Assembly (NCBI RefSeq): GCF_001294335.1
Contig: NZ_LGKG01000174.1
Coordinates: forward strand, 109,391 to 173,390
Reading direction: 5' to 3'
Source: Streptomyces chattanoogensis
GTDB taxonomy: Bacteria; Actinomycetota; Actinomycetes; Streptomycetales; Streptomycetaceae
Length of the DNA: 64,000 bases
The first letter of the stretch is position 1. Every line of letters begins with the position of its first letter. Below, piece by piece: positions 32,145 through 41,416 of the stretch. The position numbers were made by a program, and so were the translations under genes. The notes under the pieces were generated by a model. The model did not search any database. It saw nothing but the letters and a program-made list of their open reading frames with translations, and was not told the DNA's origin.

Positions 32145-33551
32145 ATGCAGCATCGTTCCCGTGTGCTGGGCGGGTCGCTGGCCGGCGTGCTGGCCGCGGC
32201 CGGCCTGGCCACCCTCGCGCCGTGGTCCTCGCAGGCCACCACACCTGGCGCAAAGACCGTCACGGCCACCCCACCTGGTGCAAAGACCGTCACGGCCACC
32301 ATGTTCGAGCGGAAGTACGCCGATGTCGCCACGGCCTGCACCGACCAGCTGGGCCCGGCCGGCTACGGCTATGTCGAGGTCTCGCCCGCCTCCGAGCACA
32401 TCCAGGGCGGCCAGTGGTGGACCTCGTACCAGCCCGTCAGCTACAAGATCGCCGGACGGCTGGGCGACCGGGACGCCTTCGCCGCCATGGTGAAAGCCTG
32501 TCATGGCGCGGGTGTGAAGGTGATTGCGGACGCCGTCATCAACCACATGGCGGCCGGATCCGGTACGGGCACCGGCGGCACGCAGTACACCAAGTACAAC
32601 TACCCCGGCTTCTACCAGGACCAGGACTTCCACGGCTGCCGCAAGAGCATCTCCGACTACACCAACCGCGACGACGTCCAGAACTGCGAACTGGTGGGCC
32701 TGGCCGACCTCGACACGGGCAGCGACTACGTCCGTACCACCATCGCCAAGTACCTCGACGGCCTGCGGTCGCTGGGCGTCGACGGCTTCCGGATCGACGC
32801 CGCCAAGCACATCTCCGCCACCGACGTCGCCGCCATCAAGGGCAAGATGAGCGACCCCGGTTACTGGGTGCAGGAGGTCATCTACGGCGCCGGCGAGGCG
32901 GTCCGGCCCGATGAGTACACCGGCACCGGCGACGTCGACGAATTCCGTTACGGCGCCCACCTCAAGAGCGCCTTCCAGGGCGGCAACCTCGCCCAGCTCA
33001 AGTCCGTGGCGGACGGCAAGCTCGGCAGCGACAAGGCCCGCACCTTCATCGACAACTGGGACACCGAACGCAACGGCTCCACGCTCACCTACAAGGACGG
33101 CGCGGCCTACACCCTCGCCAACGTCTTCATGCTCGCCTCGCCGTACGGCTCCCCGAACGTCTACTCCGGCTACGAGTGGACCGACAAGGACGCGGGACCG
33201 CCCAGCGGCACCGGCGGCTGGACCGGCGAGCACGCCAAGCGGGAGATCACCGGCATGGTCGGCTTCCGCAACGCGGTGGGCTCCGCCGAGCTGACCGACT
33301 GGTGGGACAACGGCGGCAGCGCCCTTGCCTTCGCCCGGAACGGCAAGGGATTCGTCGCCCTCAACAACGGCGACGGCGAAGTCAGCCAGACCTTCGCCAC
33401 GTCGCTGCCCGCCGGCACCTACTGCAACGTCACCAAGGCCGCGCCGCAGAGCTGCGACGGCAACACCGTCACCGTCGGCGACGACGGCAAGGCGAAGCTC
33501 ACCGTCCCGGCCAGGAGCGCCGTCGCGCTGCACATCGGCGCCAAGAGCTGA
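32145..33551 (+). CDS. Secreted alpha-amylase (GH13)
   Basis: A 468-residue GH13 enzyme that cleaves alpha-1,4 bonds in starch. A Sec signal peptide ends near residue 31. GH13 regions: I DAVINH (129-134), [11 protein letters not shown] with nucleophile Asp218, III with Glu244 in [16 protein letters not shown] with Asp306. In region IV, Trp replaces the His usually seen before Asp. The TIM barrel and a C-terminal beta domain are present, but no starch-binding module. A tandem duplication of 10 residues occupies the start of the mature chain. Likely MalR-type control. Confidence 0.92.
   Translation: MQHRSRVLGGSLAGVLAAAGLATLAPWSSQATTPGAKTVTATPPGAKTVTATMFERKYADVATACTDQLGPAGYGYVEVSPASEHIQGGQWWTSYQPVSYKIAGRLGDRDAFAAMVKACHGAGVKVIADAVINHMAAGSGTGTGGTQYTKYNYPGFYQDQDFHGCRKSISDYTNRDDVQNCELVGLADLDTGSDYVRTTIAKYLDGLRSLGVDGFRIDAAKHISATDVAAIKGKMSDPGYWVQEVIYGAGEAVRPDEYTGTGDVDEFRYGAHLKSAFQGGNLAQLKSVADGKLGSDKARTFIDNWDTERNGSTLTYKDGAAYTLANVFMLASPYGSPNVYSGYEWTDKDAGPPSGTGGWTGEHAKREITGMVGFRNAVGSAELTDWWDNGGSALAFARNGKGFVALNNGDGEVSQTFATSLPAGTYCNVTKAAPQSCDGNTVTVGDDGKAKLTVPARSAVALHIGAKS
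32243..32300 (+). repeat. Tandem 30-bp duplication at amylase mature N-terminus
   Basis: Two 28-nt copies (32243-32270 and 32273-32300) differ at one position and repeat with a 30-bp period, encoding PGAKTVTAT twice. The frame is kept, so it adds ten residues right after the signal peptide. Confidence 0.9.
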
Positions 33552-33608
33552 CCCGGGCACGCCCTCCGGACGGGCGGGCCGTCCACGGGCGGGCCGCCCC
33601 CGCAGGCG

Positions 33609-36539
33609 TCAGCACGGCCGGGTGGCCCGCTCCAGCTCCATCAGCACCGAGTGGTACCCCCGCCCGCCGGTCGCATGATCCATCCCCACCTCACACATCC
33701 GGTTCGCCGACACATGCACGGCGAACTCCCGCGCCGTGACCTCGGCCGCCTCCTTCGCCGTCGCCGACTCCGTCAGCTCCCTGTGCAGCATCCCCCGGTC
33801 GCCCGCGAACGCGCAGCAGCCCACGTCGTCCGGTACCACGACCTCCCGCGCACACGCCTCGGCGACCGTCCGCAGCTGCGCCTCGTCCCCCAAGTGCCGC
33901 ATGGAACAGGCGGGATGGAGCACCGCGGAGTCGACGGTGCGCAGGATCTCCAGATGCGGCAGCAGCTCCTCCGCGGCCCACACGACCGAGTCGACGACGG
34001 TCAGTCCGGCATGCAGCGCGCGGTTGTCCGGCGTCAGATACGGCACGACCTCGTGGGCGAGGCCGAGCGTGCAGGAGGACGCGTCCACGATCAGCGGCAG
34101 CCGCCCGCCGGCCGTCCAGCCCCAGGCCGCCGCCACGATGCGGTTGGCCATGATCCGGTTGCCGTCTTCGTACCCCTTGGAGTGCCAGATGGTGGCGCAG
34201 CACGTACCGGTCACATCCGGCGGGATCCAGACCGGGCGGCCCGCCCGCCGGGACACCGCCACCACCGCCTCGGGCAGTGACGGGCCGCGGTCTCCGGCAG
34301 GTCCGCCGAAGATGCGGTTCACGCAGGCGGGGTAGTAGACGGCGACCGCCCCGGCCTTGCGGGTGCGGGGCAGCGTGCGGGCCGCCGCGCCCGGGAGGTG
34401 CGGCAGCCACTCGGGCACCAGATCGGGGCGGACGGCCCGGCGGGCGGCGCGGGTCACCGAGGACAGCAGCCGGTCGCCGATCCGGTCACCGGCCGCCACC
34501 GCCAGCCGCGCCGACCGTTCCACGGCCCGGAAGTGCAGGGCGCACTGCGCGGCCGTCCACTCCTCGCGCCGCGAGTGCCGGCGGTGCCGGAAGTCCCGCA
34601 TCATCGCCCCGGTGTCGATGCCCACCGGACAGGCCAGTCCGCAGGTCGAGTCACCCGCGCAGGTGTCCACCGCGGCATAGCCGTACGACGCCAGCAGCTC
34701 GTCGGTGACCGGCGATCCGGACGGCTGGCGCATCATCTCGCGGCGCAGCACGATCCGTTGACGGGGCGTGGTCGTCAGGTCCTTGCTGGGGCAGGTGGGT
34801 TCGCAGAAGCCGCACTCGATACAGGGGTCGGCGACCGCCTCCACCTCGGGGATGGTCTTCAGCCCCCGCAGATGCCCTTCCGGGTCGCGGTCGAGCAGGA
34901 TGCGCGGCGCGAGAATGCCGTGCGGGTCGACGGTCTCCTTGATCCGCCACATCAACTCCGTTGCGCGCGGCCCCCATTCGAGCTCCAGGAACGGAGCGAT
35001 GTTCCGCCCGGTCGCATGCTCCGCCTTCAGCGAGCCGTCGAAGCGCTGGACGGCCATCCGGCAGAACTCGTCCATGAAGGACGCATAGCGCGCCACATCC
35101 CCGGGCTTCGCCGCGTCGAAGGCCAGCAGGAAATGCAGATTGCCGTGGGCGGCGTGCCCGGCGACCGCCGCGTCGAATCCGTGCCGGGCCTGGAGATCCA
35201 GCAGCGCGGCACAGGCGTCGGCCAGCCGGGACGGCGGCACCGCGAAGTCCTCCGTGATCAGCGTCGTGCCGGCCGGCCGGGAGCCGCCCACCGCCGTGAC
35301 AAACGCCTTACGGGCCTTCCAGTAGCCGCCGATGGTGCCCGCGTCCCGGGTGAAGGCATTGGTGACGGACGCCACCGGCGCGACCAGCTCCAGCCCGTCC
35401 AGTACCCGTGCGGCGGCCGCCTCGTACGCCGTCTGCGCGGGCTCGTCCGGCGCCCGGAACTCCACCAGCAGCGCCGTGGTCTCCTTCGGCAGCTCCGCCC
35501 AGTCGGCCGGTACCCCGGCCACCCGCACCGAGGCCCGCAGCGTGTTGCCGTCCATCAGCTCCACGGCCCGCGCGCCCGCCGCGTTGAAGCCCGGTACGGC
35601 CGCGGCCGCGGCGCGCAGCGTCGGGAAGAACAGCAGCGCGCTGGTGGTGTACCGGTCCAGCGGCAGGGTGTCGAAGACGGTCTCGGCGATGAAGCCCAGG
35701 GTGCCCTCGGAACCGACCATCAGGCCGCGCAGGATCTCCACCGGTGTGGCGCCGTCGAGGAAGGCGTCCAGGCGGTAGCCGTTGGTGTTCTTGATCTCGT
35801 ATTTGGCGCGGATCCTGGCCACCAGCTCCGCATCCGCCTCGATCTCGGACTTCAGCGCCAGCAGCCCGGCGCACAGCGCGGGCTCGGCACGCGCCAGCTC
35901 GGCGTCGGCGTCCGGGTCCGCGGTGTCCACGAGGGTGCCCGACGGGAGGACGACGGTGACCGAGGACAGCGTCCGGTAGGAGTTGCGGGTGGTGCCGGCC
36001 GTCATTCCCGAGGAGTTGTTGGCGACCACCCCGCCCAGCGTGCAGGCGATCGCACTGGCCGGATCGGGGCCGAGCAGCCGGCCGTGGCGGGCGAGGGCGG
36101 TGTTGGCGCGCAGCACCGTCGTCCCCGGGCGGATGCGGGCGCGGGCGCCGTCGTCCAGCACCTCGATCCCGGTCCAGTGGCGGCGTACGTCCACCAGGAT
36201 GTCCTCGCCCTGTGCCTGCCCGTTGAGCGACGTTCCGGCGGCCCGGAAGACGACATTGCGGCCCTTGCCATGGGCGTAGGAGAAGACGGCGGAGATGTCG
36301 TCGATGTCCTCGGCGAGGACCACCACCTGCGGTACGAAGCGGTAGGGGCTGGCGTCCGAGGCGTAGCGGACCAGGTCGGAGACCGTGTGCAGCACCTTGT
36401 CCGGGCCGAGCAGCGCAACGAGATCGCCGCGCAGCGGCTCGGGGGTGCCGGCGGCGCGGCGGTCGGGTACCCGGTCGGGCGCCGGGCCCGTGGTGGCGGT
36501 GGGCCGAAGGGCCTGGGGCTTGGGCTCCAGCAGGGGCAT
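33609..36539 (-). CDS. FAD-linked D-lactate dehydrogenase-like / Fe-S fusion protein
   Basis: A 976-residue oxidoreductase: PCMH-type FAD domain (FRAAGTSLNGQAQG, GGVVANNSSGM), FAD-linked oxidase C-terminal domain (VAGHAAHGNLHFLL), two 4Fe-4S motifs (CIECGFCEPTCP and CAGDSTCGLACP) and a cysteine-rich CCG domain (PACSMRHLG, GCCAFAGDRGM). This is the GlcD/Dld plus GlpC-like fusion architecture, which oxidises a 2-hydroxyacid such as D-lactate and passes electrons to the quinone pool. ATG at 36539 follows AAGGAG by 5 nt. It is 29 bp downstream of marR, in the same operon. Confidence 0.9.
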   Translation of the reverse strand: MPLLEPKPQALRPTATTGPAPDRVPDRRAAGTPEPLRGDLVALLGPDKVLHTVSDLVRYASDASPYRFVPQVVVLAEDIDDISAVFSYAHGKGRNVVFRAAGTSLNGQAQGEDILVDVRRHWTGIEVLDDGARARIRPGTTVLRANTALARHGRLLGPDPASAIACTLGGVVANNSSGMTAGTTRNSYRTLSSVTVVLPSGTLVDTADPDADAELARAEPALCAGLLALKSEIEADAELVARIRAKYEIKNTNGYRLDAFLDGATPVEILRGLMVGSEGTLGFIAETVFDTLPLDRYTTSALLFFPTLRAAAAAVPGFNAAGARAVELMDGNTLRASVRVAGVPADWAELPKETTALLVEFRAPDEPAQTAYEAAAARVLDGLELVAPVASVTNAFTRDAGTIGGYWKARKAFVTAVGGSRPAGTTLITEDFAVPPSRLADACAALLDLQARHGFDAAVAGHAAHGNLHFLLAFDAAKPGDVARYASFMDEFCRMAVQRFDGSLKAEHATGRNIAPFLELEWGPRATELMWRIKETVDPHGILAPRILLDRDPEGHLRGLKTIPEVEAVADPCIECGFCEPTCPSKDLTTTPRQRIVLRREMMRQPSGSPVTDELLASYGYAAVDTCAGDSTCGLACPVGIDTGAMMRDFRHRRHSRREEWTAAQCALHFRAVERSARLAVAAGDRIGDRLLSSVTRAARRAVRPDLVPEWLPHLPGAAARTLPRTRKAGAVAVYYPACVNRIFGGPAGDRGPSLPEAVVAVSRRAGRPVWIPPDVTGTCCATIWHSKGYEDGNRIMANRIVAAAWGWTAGGRLPLIVDASSCTLGLAHEVVPYLTPDNRALHAGLTVVDSVVWAAEELLPHLEILRTVDSAVLHPACSMRHLGDEAQLRTVAEACAREVVVPDDVGCCAFAGDRGMLHRELTESATAKEAAEVTAREFAVHVSANRMCEVGMDHATGGRGYHSVLMELERATRPC

Positions 36540-36568
36540 GGGCACTCCTTCGGTGACTGTCCGTCAGG

Positions 36569-37024
36569 TCAGCGCCGTTCACCCGGCCCGTCGACCAGAG
36601 TGGACAGCAGACCGCCGAGCACCTCGCGCTGGTCGGCGGTGAGTGGAGCCAGGATCTCCTCCGCCGCGGCGCGGCGTGCACTGCGCAACGCGTGCAGCGT
36701 GGACCGGCCGGTGTCGGTGAGCTCGATCCGTACCACCCGGCGATTGGCGGGATCGGGCACCCGGCGGACCGCGCCGTTCGCCTCCAGCGCGTCCACCAGG
36801 GTGGTCACCGCCCGGGGCACGACCTCCAGCCGCTCGGCGAGGTCGGCCATCCGGGGCGGGGTGTCGCGGCAGTGGCCCACGATCCGCAGCAGCCGGGACT
36901 GCGCGGGGGTGAAGGCGATGTCCAGGTGCGCCATATGGCGCTTCTGGGCGCGTTGCATCCGGCGGGTCAGCCGTACCAGCTGCTCGGGGAGGTTGGTGGC
37001 GACCGTCGGCTCAGGGGTGGGCAT
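36569..37024 (-). CDS. MarR-family transcriptional regulator
   Basis: A 151-residue winged helix protein: dimerisation helices at both ends and the wHTH ADLAERLEVVPRAVTTLVDALEANGAVRRVPDPANRRVVRIELT. It lies first in the operon with the FAD/Fe-S oxidoreductase and is divergent from an ABC exporter. The spacer carries nested inverted repeats, so it probably represses both itself and the exporter. The inducer is unknown. Confidence 0.92.
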   Translation of the reverse strand: MPTPEPTVATNLPEQLVRLTRRMQRAQKRHMAHLDIAFTPAQSRLLRIVGHCRDTPPRMADLAERLEVVPRAVTTLVDALEANGAVRRVPDPANRRVVRIELTDTGRSTLHALRSARRAAAEEILAPLTADQREVLGGLLSTLVDGPGERR

Positions 37025-37048
37025 GTCCCGAGGGTAGCAGGACCTTGT

Positions 37049-37081
37049 TCATTGTGAGCTTAGGTAACAATGAGCTAAGCT
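37049..37081. promoter_or_regulatory. Nested palindromes, candidate MarR operator
   Basis: Two overlapping perfect inverted repeats share the marR/exporter spacer: TCATTGT (37049-37055) with ACAATGA (37067-37073), and AGCTTAG (37057-37063) with CTAAGCT (37075-37081). The AT-rich block is conspicuous in this GC-rich sequence and lies 25 bp before marR and 51 bp before the exporter ATG, where both promoters should be. Confidence 0.75.
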
Positions 37082-37132
37082 CCATAAAGTTCCGTGCCGA
37101 AGTCCGTACTCCCGAACCCCTCGTAGGAGCCC

Positions 37133-38995
37133 ATGCGCCGCGACGAACCCGAATGGACCCCACCGCCCAAGGACCCCGACGCGCCGGTCCAGCTGCGGCG
37201 GATCCTCACCCTTTTCCGCCCCTACCGCGGCCGGCTGGCCCTGGTCGGCCTGCTGGTCGGCGCCTCGTCCCTCGTCTCGGTCGCCTCGCCGTTCCTCCTC
37301 CGCGAGATCCTCGACGTCGCGATACCCGGCCGCCGCACCGGACTGCTCACCCTCCTCGCCCTGGGCATGATCGCCACGGCCGTCACCACCAGCGTCTTCG
37401 GCGTCCTGCAGACGCTGCTCTCCACGACCGTCGGCCAGCGCGTCATGCACGACCTGCGCACCGCCGTCTACGCCAAGCTCCAGCGGATGCCGCTGGCGTT
37501 CTTCACGCGCACCCGCACCGGCGAGGTGCAGTCCCGGATCGCCAATGACATCGGCGGTATGCAGGCGACGGTCACCTCCACCGCGACCTCCCTGGTCTCC
37601 AACCTGACCTCGGTGGTCGCCACCGTCGTCGCCATGATCGCCCTCGACTGGCGCCTGACCGTCGTCTCGCTCCTCCTGCTGCCGGTCTTCGTCTGGATCA
37701 GCCGCCGGGTCGGCAACGAACGCAAGAAGATCACCGCCCAGCGGCAGAAGCAGATGGCGTCGATGTCCGCGATGGTCACCGAATCGCTGTCCGTCAGCGG
37801 CATCCTGCTCGGCCGCACCATGGGCCGCGCCGACTCCCTGACCCGGAACTTCGCCGACGAGTCCGAGCGCCTGGTCGACCTCGAGGTCCGCGCCAACATG
37901 GCCGGCCGCTGGCGGATGGCGACCATCGGCATCGTCATGGCCGCCATGCCCGCGCTGATCTACTGGGCGGCGGGCCTCGTCCTCCAGCTCGGCGGCCCGA
38001 ACTTCTCCATCGGCACCCTGGTCGCCTTCGTCTCGCTCCAGCAGGGCCTGCTCCGGCCCACCGTCTCGCTGCTGTCCACCGGTGTGCAGATGCAGACCTC
38101 CCTGGCCCTCTTCCAGCGCATCTTCGAATACCTCGACCTCCCGGTCGCCATCACCGAACCCGCCGAGCCGATACGCCTCCCCGCTCCGCGCGGCGAGGTC
38201 CGCTTCGAGAAGGTGACGTTCGCCTACGACCCCGAGGCGGCCCCCACCCTCCAGGGCATCGACCTCACCATTCCCGCCGGCGGCAGCCTCGCCGTCGTCG
38301 GCCCGACGGGCAGCGGCAAGAGCACCCTGAGCTATCTGGTGCCCCGCCTCTACGACGTGACCGAGGGCCGGGTCACCCTGGACGGCGAGGACGTCCGCGA
38401 CCTCGCCTTCGACACCCTCGCGCGCTCGGTCGGCGTGGTCTCCCAGGAGACGTACCTCTTCCACGCCTCGGTCGCCGACAATCTCCGCTTCGCCAAACCC
38501 GATGCCACCGACGACGAAATAGAGCGCGCCGCCAGGGCCGCCCAGATCCACGACCACATAGCGGCCCTCCCCGACGGCTACGACACCCTCGTCGGCGAAC
38601 GCGGCTACCGCTTCTCCGGCGGTGAGAAACAGCGCCTCGCCCTCGCCCGTACGATCCTGCGCGATCCGCCGGTACTCGTCCTCGACGAGGCCACCAGCGC
38701 CCTGGACACCCGTACCGAGCACGCCGTCCAGCAGGCCATCGACGCACTGTCCGAGGGCCGCACCACCCTCACCATCGCGCACCGCCTCTCCACCGTCCGC
38801 GACGCCGACCAGATCGTCGTCCTGGACGCCGGCCGGATCGCCGAACGCGGCACCCACGACGAACTGCTTGCCGCCGACGGACGCTATGCCGCCCTGGTAC
38901 GGCGCGACGCCCACCGGGCGCCGGACGACTCCCGGCCCGACGGGCGTGACGCACACCTCACCCCGGCCGCCGATCAGATGATGACCGCTAAGTGA
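37133..38995 (+). CDS. Homodimeric-type ABC multidrug exporter
   Basis: A 620-residue half-transporter with six membrane helices and a fully canonical ATPase: Walker A GPTGSGKST, signature FSGGEKQRLALART, Walker B VLVLDEATSALD, H-loop AHRLSTV. It can work as a homodimer, unlike the asymmetric pair at 25.7-29.3 kb. GTAGGAG precedes the ATG. Divergent from marR across the nested palindrome, which suggests drug- or metabolite-inducible export. Confidence 0.93.
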   Translation: MRRDEPEWTPPPKDPDAPVQLRRILTLFRPYRGRLALVGLLVGASSLVSVASPFLLREILDVAIPGRRTGLLTLLALGMIATAVTTSVFGVLQTLLSTTVGQRVMHDLRTAVYAKLQRMPLAFFTRTRTGEVQSRIANDIGGMQATVTSTATSLVSNLTSVVATVVAMIALDWRLTVVSLLLLPVFVWISRRVGNERKKITAQRQKQMASMSAMVTESLSVSGILLGRTMGRADSLTRNFADESERLVDLEVRANMAGRWRMATIGIVMAAMPALIYWAAGLVLQLGGPNFSIGTLVAFVSLQQGLLRPTVSLLSTGVQMQTSLALFQRIFEYLDLPVAITEPAEPIRLPAPRGEVRFEKVTFAYDPEAAPTLQGIDLTIPAGGSLAVVGPTGSGKSTLSYLVPRLYDVTEGRVTLDGEDVRDLAFDTLARSVGVVSQETYLFHASVADNLRFAKPDATDDEIERAARAAQIHDHIAALPDGYDTLVGERGYRFSGGEKQRLALARTILRDPPVLVLDEATSALDTRTEHAVQQAIDALSEGRTTLTIAHRLSTVRDADQIVVLDAGRIAERGTHDELLAADGRYAALVRRDAHRAPDDSRPDGRDAHLTPAADQMMTAK

Positions 38996-39013
38996 CCGGC
39001 GGGTAAGGTCGGT

Positions 39014-39054
39014 GGCGCGGCGGCCAGTTCCATGGTCGGGGCGGCCGCCGCGCC
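39014..39054. terminator. Stem-loop between convergent exporter and SDR genes
   Basis: A 12-bp perfect stem (39014-39025 with 39043-39054) with a 17-nt loop lies between the exporter stop at 38995 and the SDR stop at 39104. Confidence 0.6.
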
Positions 39055-39103
39055 TCCTCGTCGGTCCGGCGGGCGCTCTCCGGCACACGGGCCACGGCTG
39101 CCC

Positions 39104-39889
39104 TCAGATCTGCCGCAGCGCCCCGCCGTCCACCGCCCACTCCGCCCCGGTCACCTGCCCGGCCAGCGGCGAGAGCAGATACGCGACGATCCGGGCGACA
39201 TCCTCCGGCGTGCCGATCCGCCCGCTGGGCAGCTTGCGCTCCTCCTTCACGAAGCGCCGCATCGCCGCCTCCGCGGTCACCCCGAACCGCGCGGCCAGCT
39301 GGTCCGCGAAACCGCCCGGCGCATCCCACAGCGCGGTCCGGGTCGGGCCGGGGGAGACGACATTGGAGCGGACGCCGCGAGGCCCGAACTCCGCTGCCAG
39401 GGTCTTGTTCACCGACAGCACCGCCGTCTTGGACGCCGCATAGTCCACCGCCACCACGTCCGGGAAGCGGGCCGCCTCGCTCGCGATGTGCACCAGTGCG
39501 CCCGTGCCCCGTTCGAGCAGCGCGGGCAGCGCGGCCCGGGTCATCCGGACCAGGGAATGGAAGTTGAGGTCGAAGGTGGCCCGCCACTCCTCGTCCGACA
39601 CCTCCAGGAAGCCGCTGCGCGCCGTCAGCCCGCCGACATTGTTGACCAGCCCGTCGAGCCGGCCGTGCCGCTCCAGCGTGGCCGTCACGATCCGCTCGGC
39701 GGCGGCCGGGTCCGTGAGGTCGGCCGTGACCGAGCCGATCCGCCCGCCCGGCCCGGCCGCTGCGACCGGTCCCCGGGCCACGCCGACGACCGTGGCGCCC
39801 TCCTCGGCGAGCAGCTCGACCGTCGCCTCACCGATCCCGGCGGACGCACCGGTGACGATGAAGACCTTGTCGCGGAGGTGGAGGTCCAT
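39104..39889 (-). CDS. Short-chain dehydrogenase/reductase
   Basis: A 261-residue classical SDR: cofactor motif TGASAGIG (13-20), NNVGG near residue 83, catalytic Ser137, Tyr150 and Lys154 (YAASK). The Arg in GVARGPVA suggests NADP(H) is possible. A C-terminal PEDVARIVAYLLSPLAGQVTG region is typical of FabG-like members. GGGGA precedes the ATG. It lies 46 bp downstream of the esterase gene and may share its transcript. Substrate unknown. Confidence 0.92.
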   Translation of the reverse strand: MDLHLRDKVFIVTGASAGIGEATVELLAEEGATVVGVARGPVAAAGPGGRIGSVTADLTDPAAAERIVTATLERHGRLDGLVNNVGGLTARSGFLEVSDEEWRATFDLNFHSLVRMTRAALPALLERGTGALVHIASEAARFPDVVAVDYAASKTAVLSVNKTLAAEFGPRGVRSNVVSPGPTRTALWDAPGGFADQLAARFGVTAEAAMRRFVKEERKLPSGRIGTPEDVARIVAYLLSPLAGQVTGAEWAVDGGALRQI

Positions 39890-39935
39890 GAAGTAAGTCC
39901 CCTTTGCGGTGTGTTTGTGGTGTGCGCAGGACAGC

Positions 39936-41144
39936 TCAGAGGGTCGTGAGGTCGAGGGCCGCGGCCATCACCCGGTACCCCTCGTCGTTCGGATGCTTGT
40001 GGTCGCCGCTGTCGTACGCGGGCGCCAGCGCGTCCGGGTCCGCCGGGTCGGCGAGCGCCGTGGCGAAGTCGACGACCGCGTCGAACTCGCCCGCATCCCG
40101 CATCCAGGCATTGACCTCCCGCCGCTTCGCCTCGGCCACCGGCGTGTGGTACTCGGCCGCCTTGAACGGCAGGACCGTCCCACCGATGATCCTGACCCCC
40201 GCCGCCCGCGCCTGCGCGATGACATTCCGGTAGCCCGCGACGAGGTCGGCGGCGGAGTTGTCCGGGGCGGGCTTGTACGTCGGCAGATCGACCTCGCTGA
40301 ACCCGATGTCGTTGAGGCCGACCAGCACAACCACGGAGCGCACACCCGGCTGGTCCAGCACATCGCGCCGGAACCGGCCGCCGGCCCGCTCCCCGAACCA
40401 CGCCGAGTCGTTGAGCAGCAGATTCCCGCCGATGCCCTGGTTCAGTACGGGCCGCGGCGTCCCCTCGGCGGCCAGCCGCTCCGCCAGCGCGTCCGAGTAG
40501 CGCCGGTCGGCGTCGGTGGTCGAGCCGAATCCGTCGGTGATCGAATCGCCGAACACCACCACCGCGTCCCGCCGCGCCGGGCCGCCGTCCGCCAGCTCGA
40601 CCGCGGCGAGGTAGTACCAGGACACGGTCGTCTCGCCGAACACCGCCGGGTCGGCGGCCGCGAGCTGTTCGCCGGCGGCGCGGTAGGCGGTGGCCCACGC
40701 CTGGGCGTGGAAGGTGGCCGGGCCGGTCGGCCGGGCGAAGTACAGCGACACCGTCAGCGAGGTGAACGGCGCCACACTCAGCTCCGCGGCATCGCTGTGG
40801 ACCTCACCGCCCGCCGGGACCACGACCGTCGGCTCTCCGCCGAAGGTGAGCGTCCGGACCGTCCCGGCCTCCACCGCCGCCCCCTCGCCCGTACGCGCGA
40901 GGGTGGCCCCGGCCACCTCCAGCGGGGCGGCCCCGTACCGGTTGGAGATCCTGATCCGGGCCGCGGTGCCCGAGCCCGTGACCCGCACGGTCTGACGTAC
41001 GGTCTGGTCGGCGAAGCCCTCCTCGGCCCAGTTCTTGTGGAAACCGATGCTGGGACGCTGCATGGCGGCGGTCCAACCGGCGTTCCATATAAGGGAGTTG
41101 ACGGGCGAGTTGCCAACGGAGTTGCCAAGGGAGTTGCTGTGCAT
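39936..41144 (-). CDS. SGNH/GDSL-family esterase
   Basis: A 402-residue two-domain SGNH hydrolase. The N-terminal beta-rich domain (about residues 1-190) precedes the catalytic block: VVFGDSITDGFGS with nucleophilic Ser, GGNLLLND, GLNDIGFSE and SGDHKHPND with the Asp/His pair. The N-terminus WNAGWTAAMQRPS is preceded by a short Asn/Ser repeat from a tandem DNA repeat. No clear signal peptide. It probably deacylates a polysaccharide or lipid. Confidence 0.88.
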   Translation of the reverse strand: MHSNSLGNSVGNSPVNSLIWNAGWTAAMQRPSIGFHKNWAEEGFADQTVRQTVRVTGSGTAARIRISNRYGAAPLEVAGATLARTGEGAAVEAGTVRTLTFGGEPTVVVPAGGEVHSDAAELSVAPFTSLTVSLYFARPTGPATFHAQAWATAYRAAGEQLAAADPAVFGETTVSWYYLAAVELADGGPARRDAVVVFGDSITDGFGSTTDADRRYSDALAERLAAEGTPRPVLNQGIGGNLLLNDSAWFGERAGGRFRRDVLDQPGVRSVVVLVGLNDIGFSEVDLPTYKPAPDNSAADLVAGYRNVIAQARAAGVRIIGGTVLPFKAAEYHTPVAEAKRREVNAWMRDAGEFDAVVDFATALADPADPDALAPAYDSGDHKHPNDEGYRVMAAALDLTTL

Positions 41145-41416
41145 GACGGCTGCTGCCTCTCTGCTTCTGATCCTGCCTGGTGGCGATGGCAGAGAGTCTT
41201 CCGGCCGGTGCGAGGGCTACCCAGACCTCTGATCTTGGTACGCAGTGGGTGCGTACCACTGGGAGGGTCACCCTCGCGCCGGCCGCCGGTTCGGCCGCCC
41301 CTCGCACACCACTGCATCGCACGGGGCTGCGGCGACCGGTCCCCCGAAAAGGACGCGCCGGTACGGTGGACGTCCACTCGGGCCAGGAGCCCGTCCCTTG
41401 GATTGCGAGATGTCTG

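Noticed and set aside
33552..33608. Hairpin between amylase and the FAD/Fe-S gene
   Set aside because: The GGGCGGGCC elements are direct rather than inverted repeats, so no convincing stem forms.
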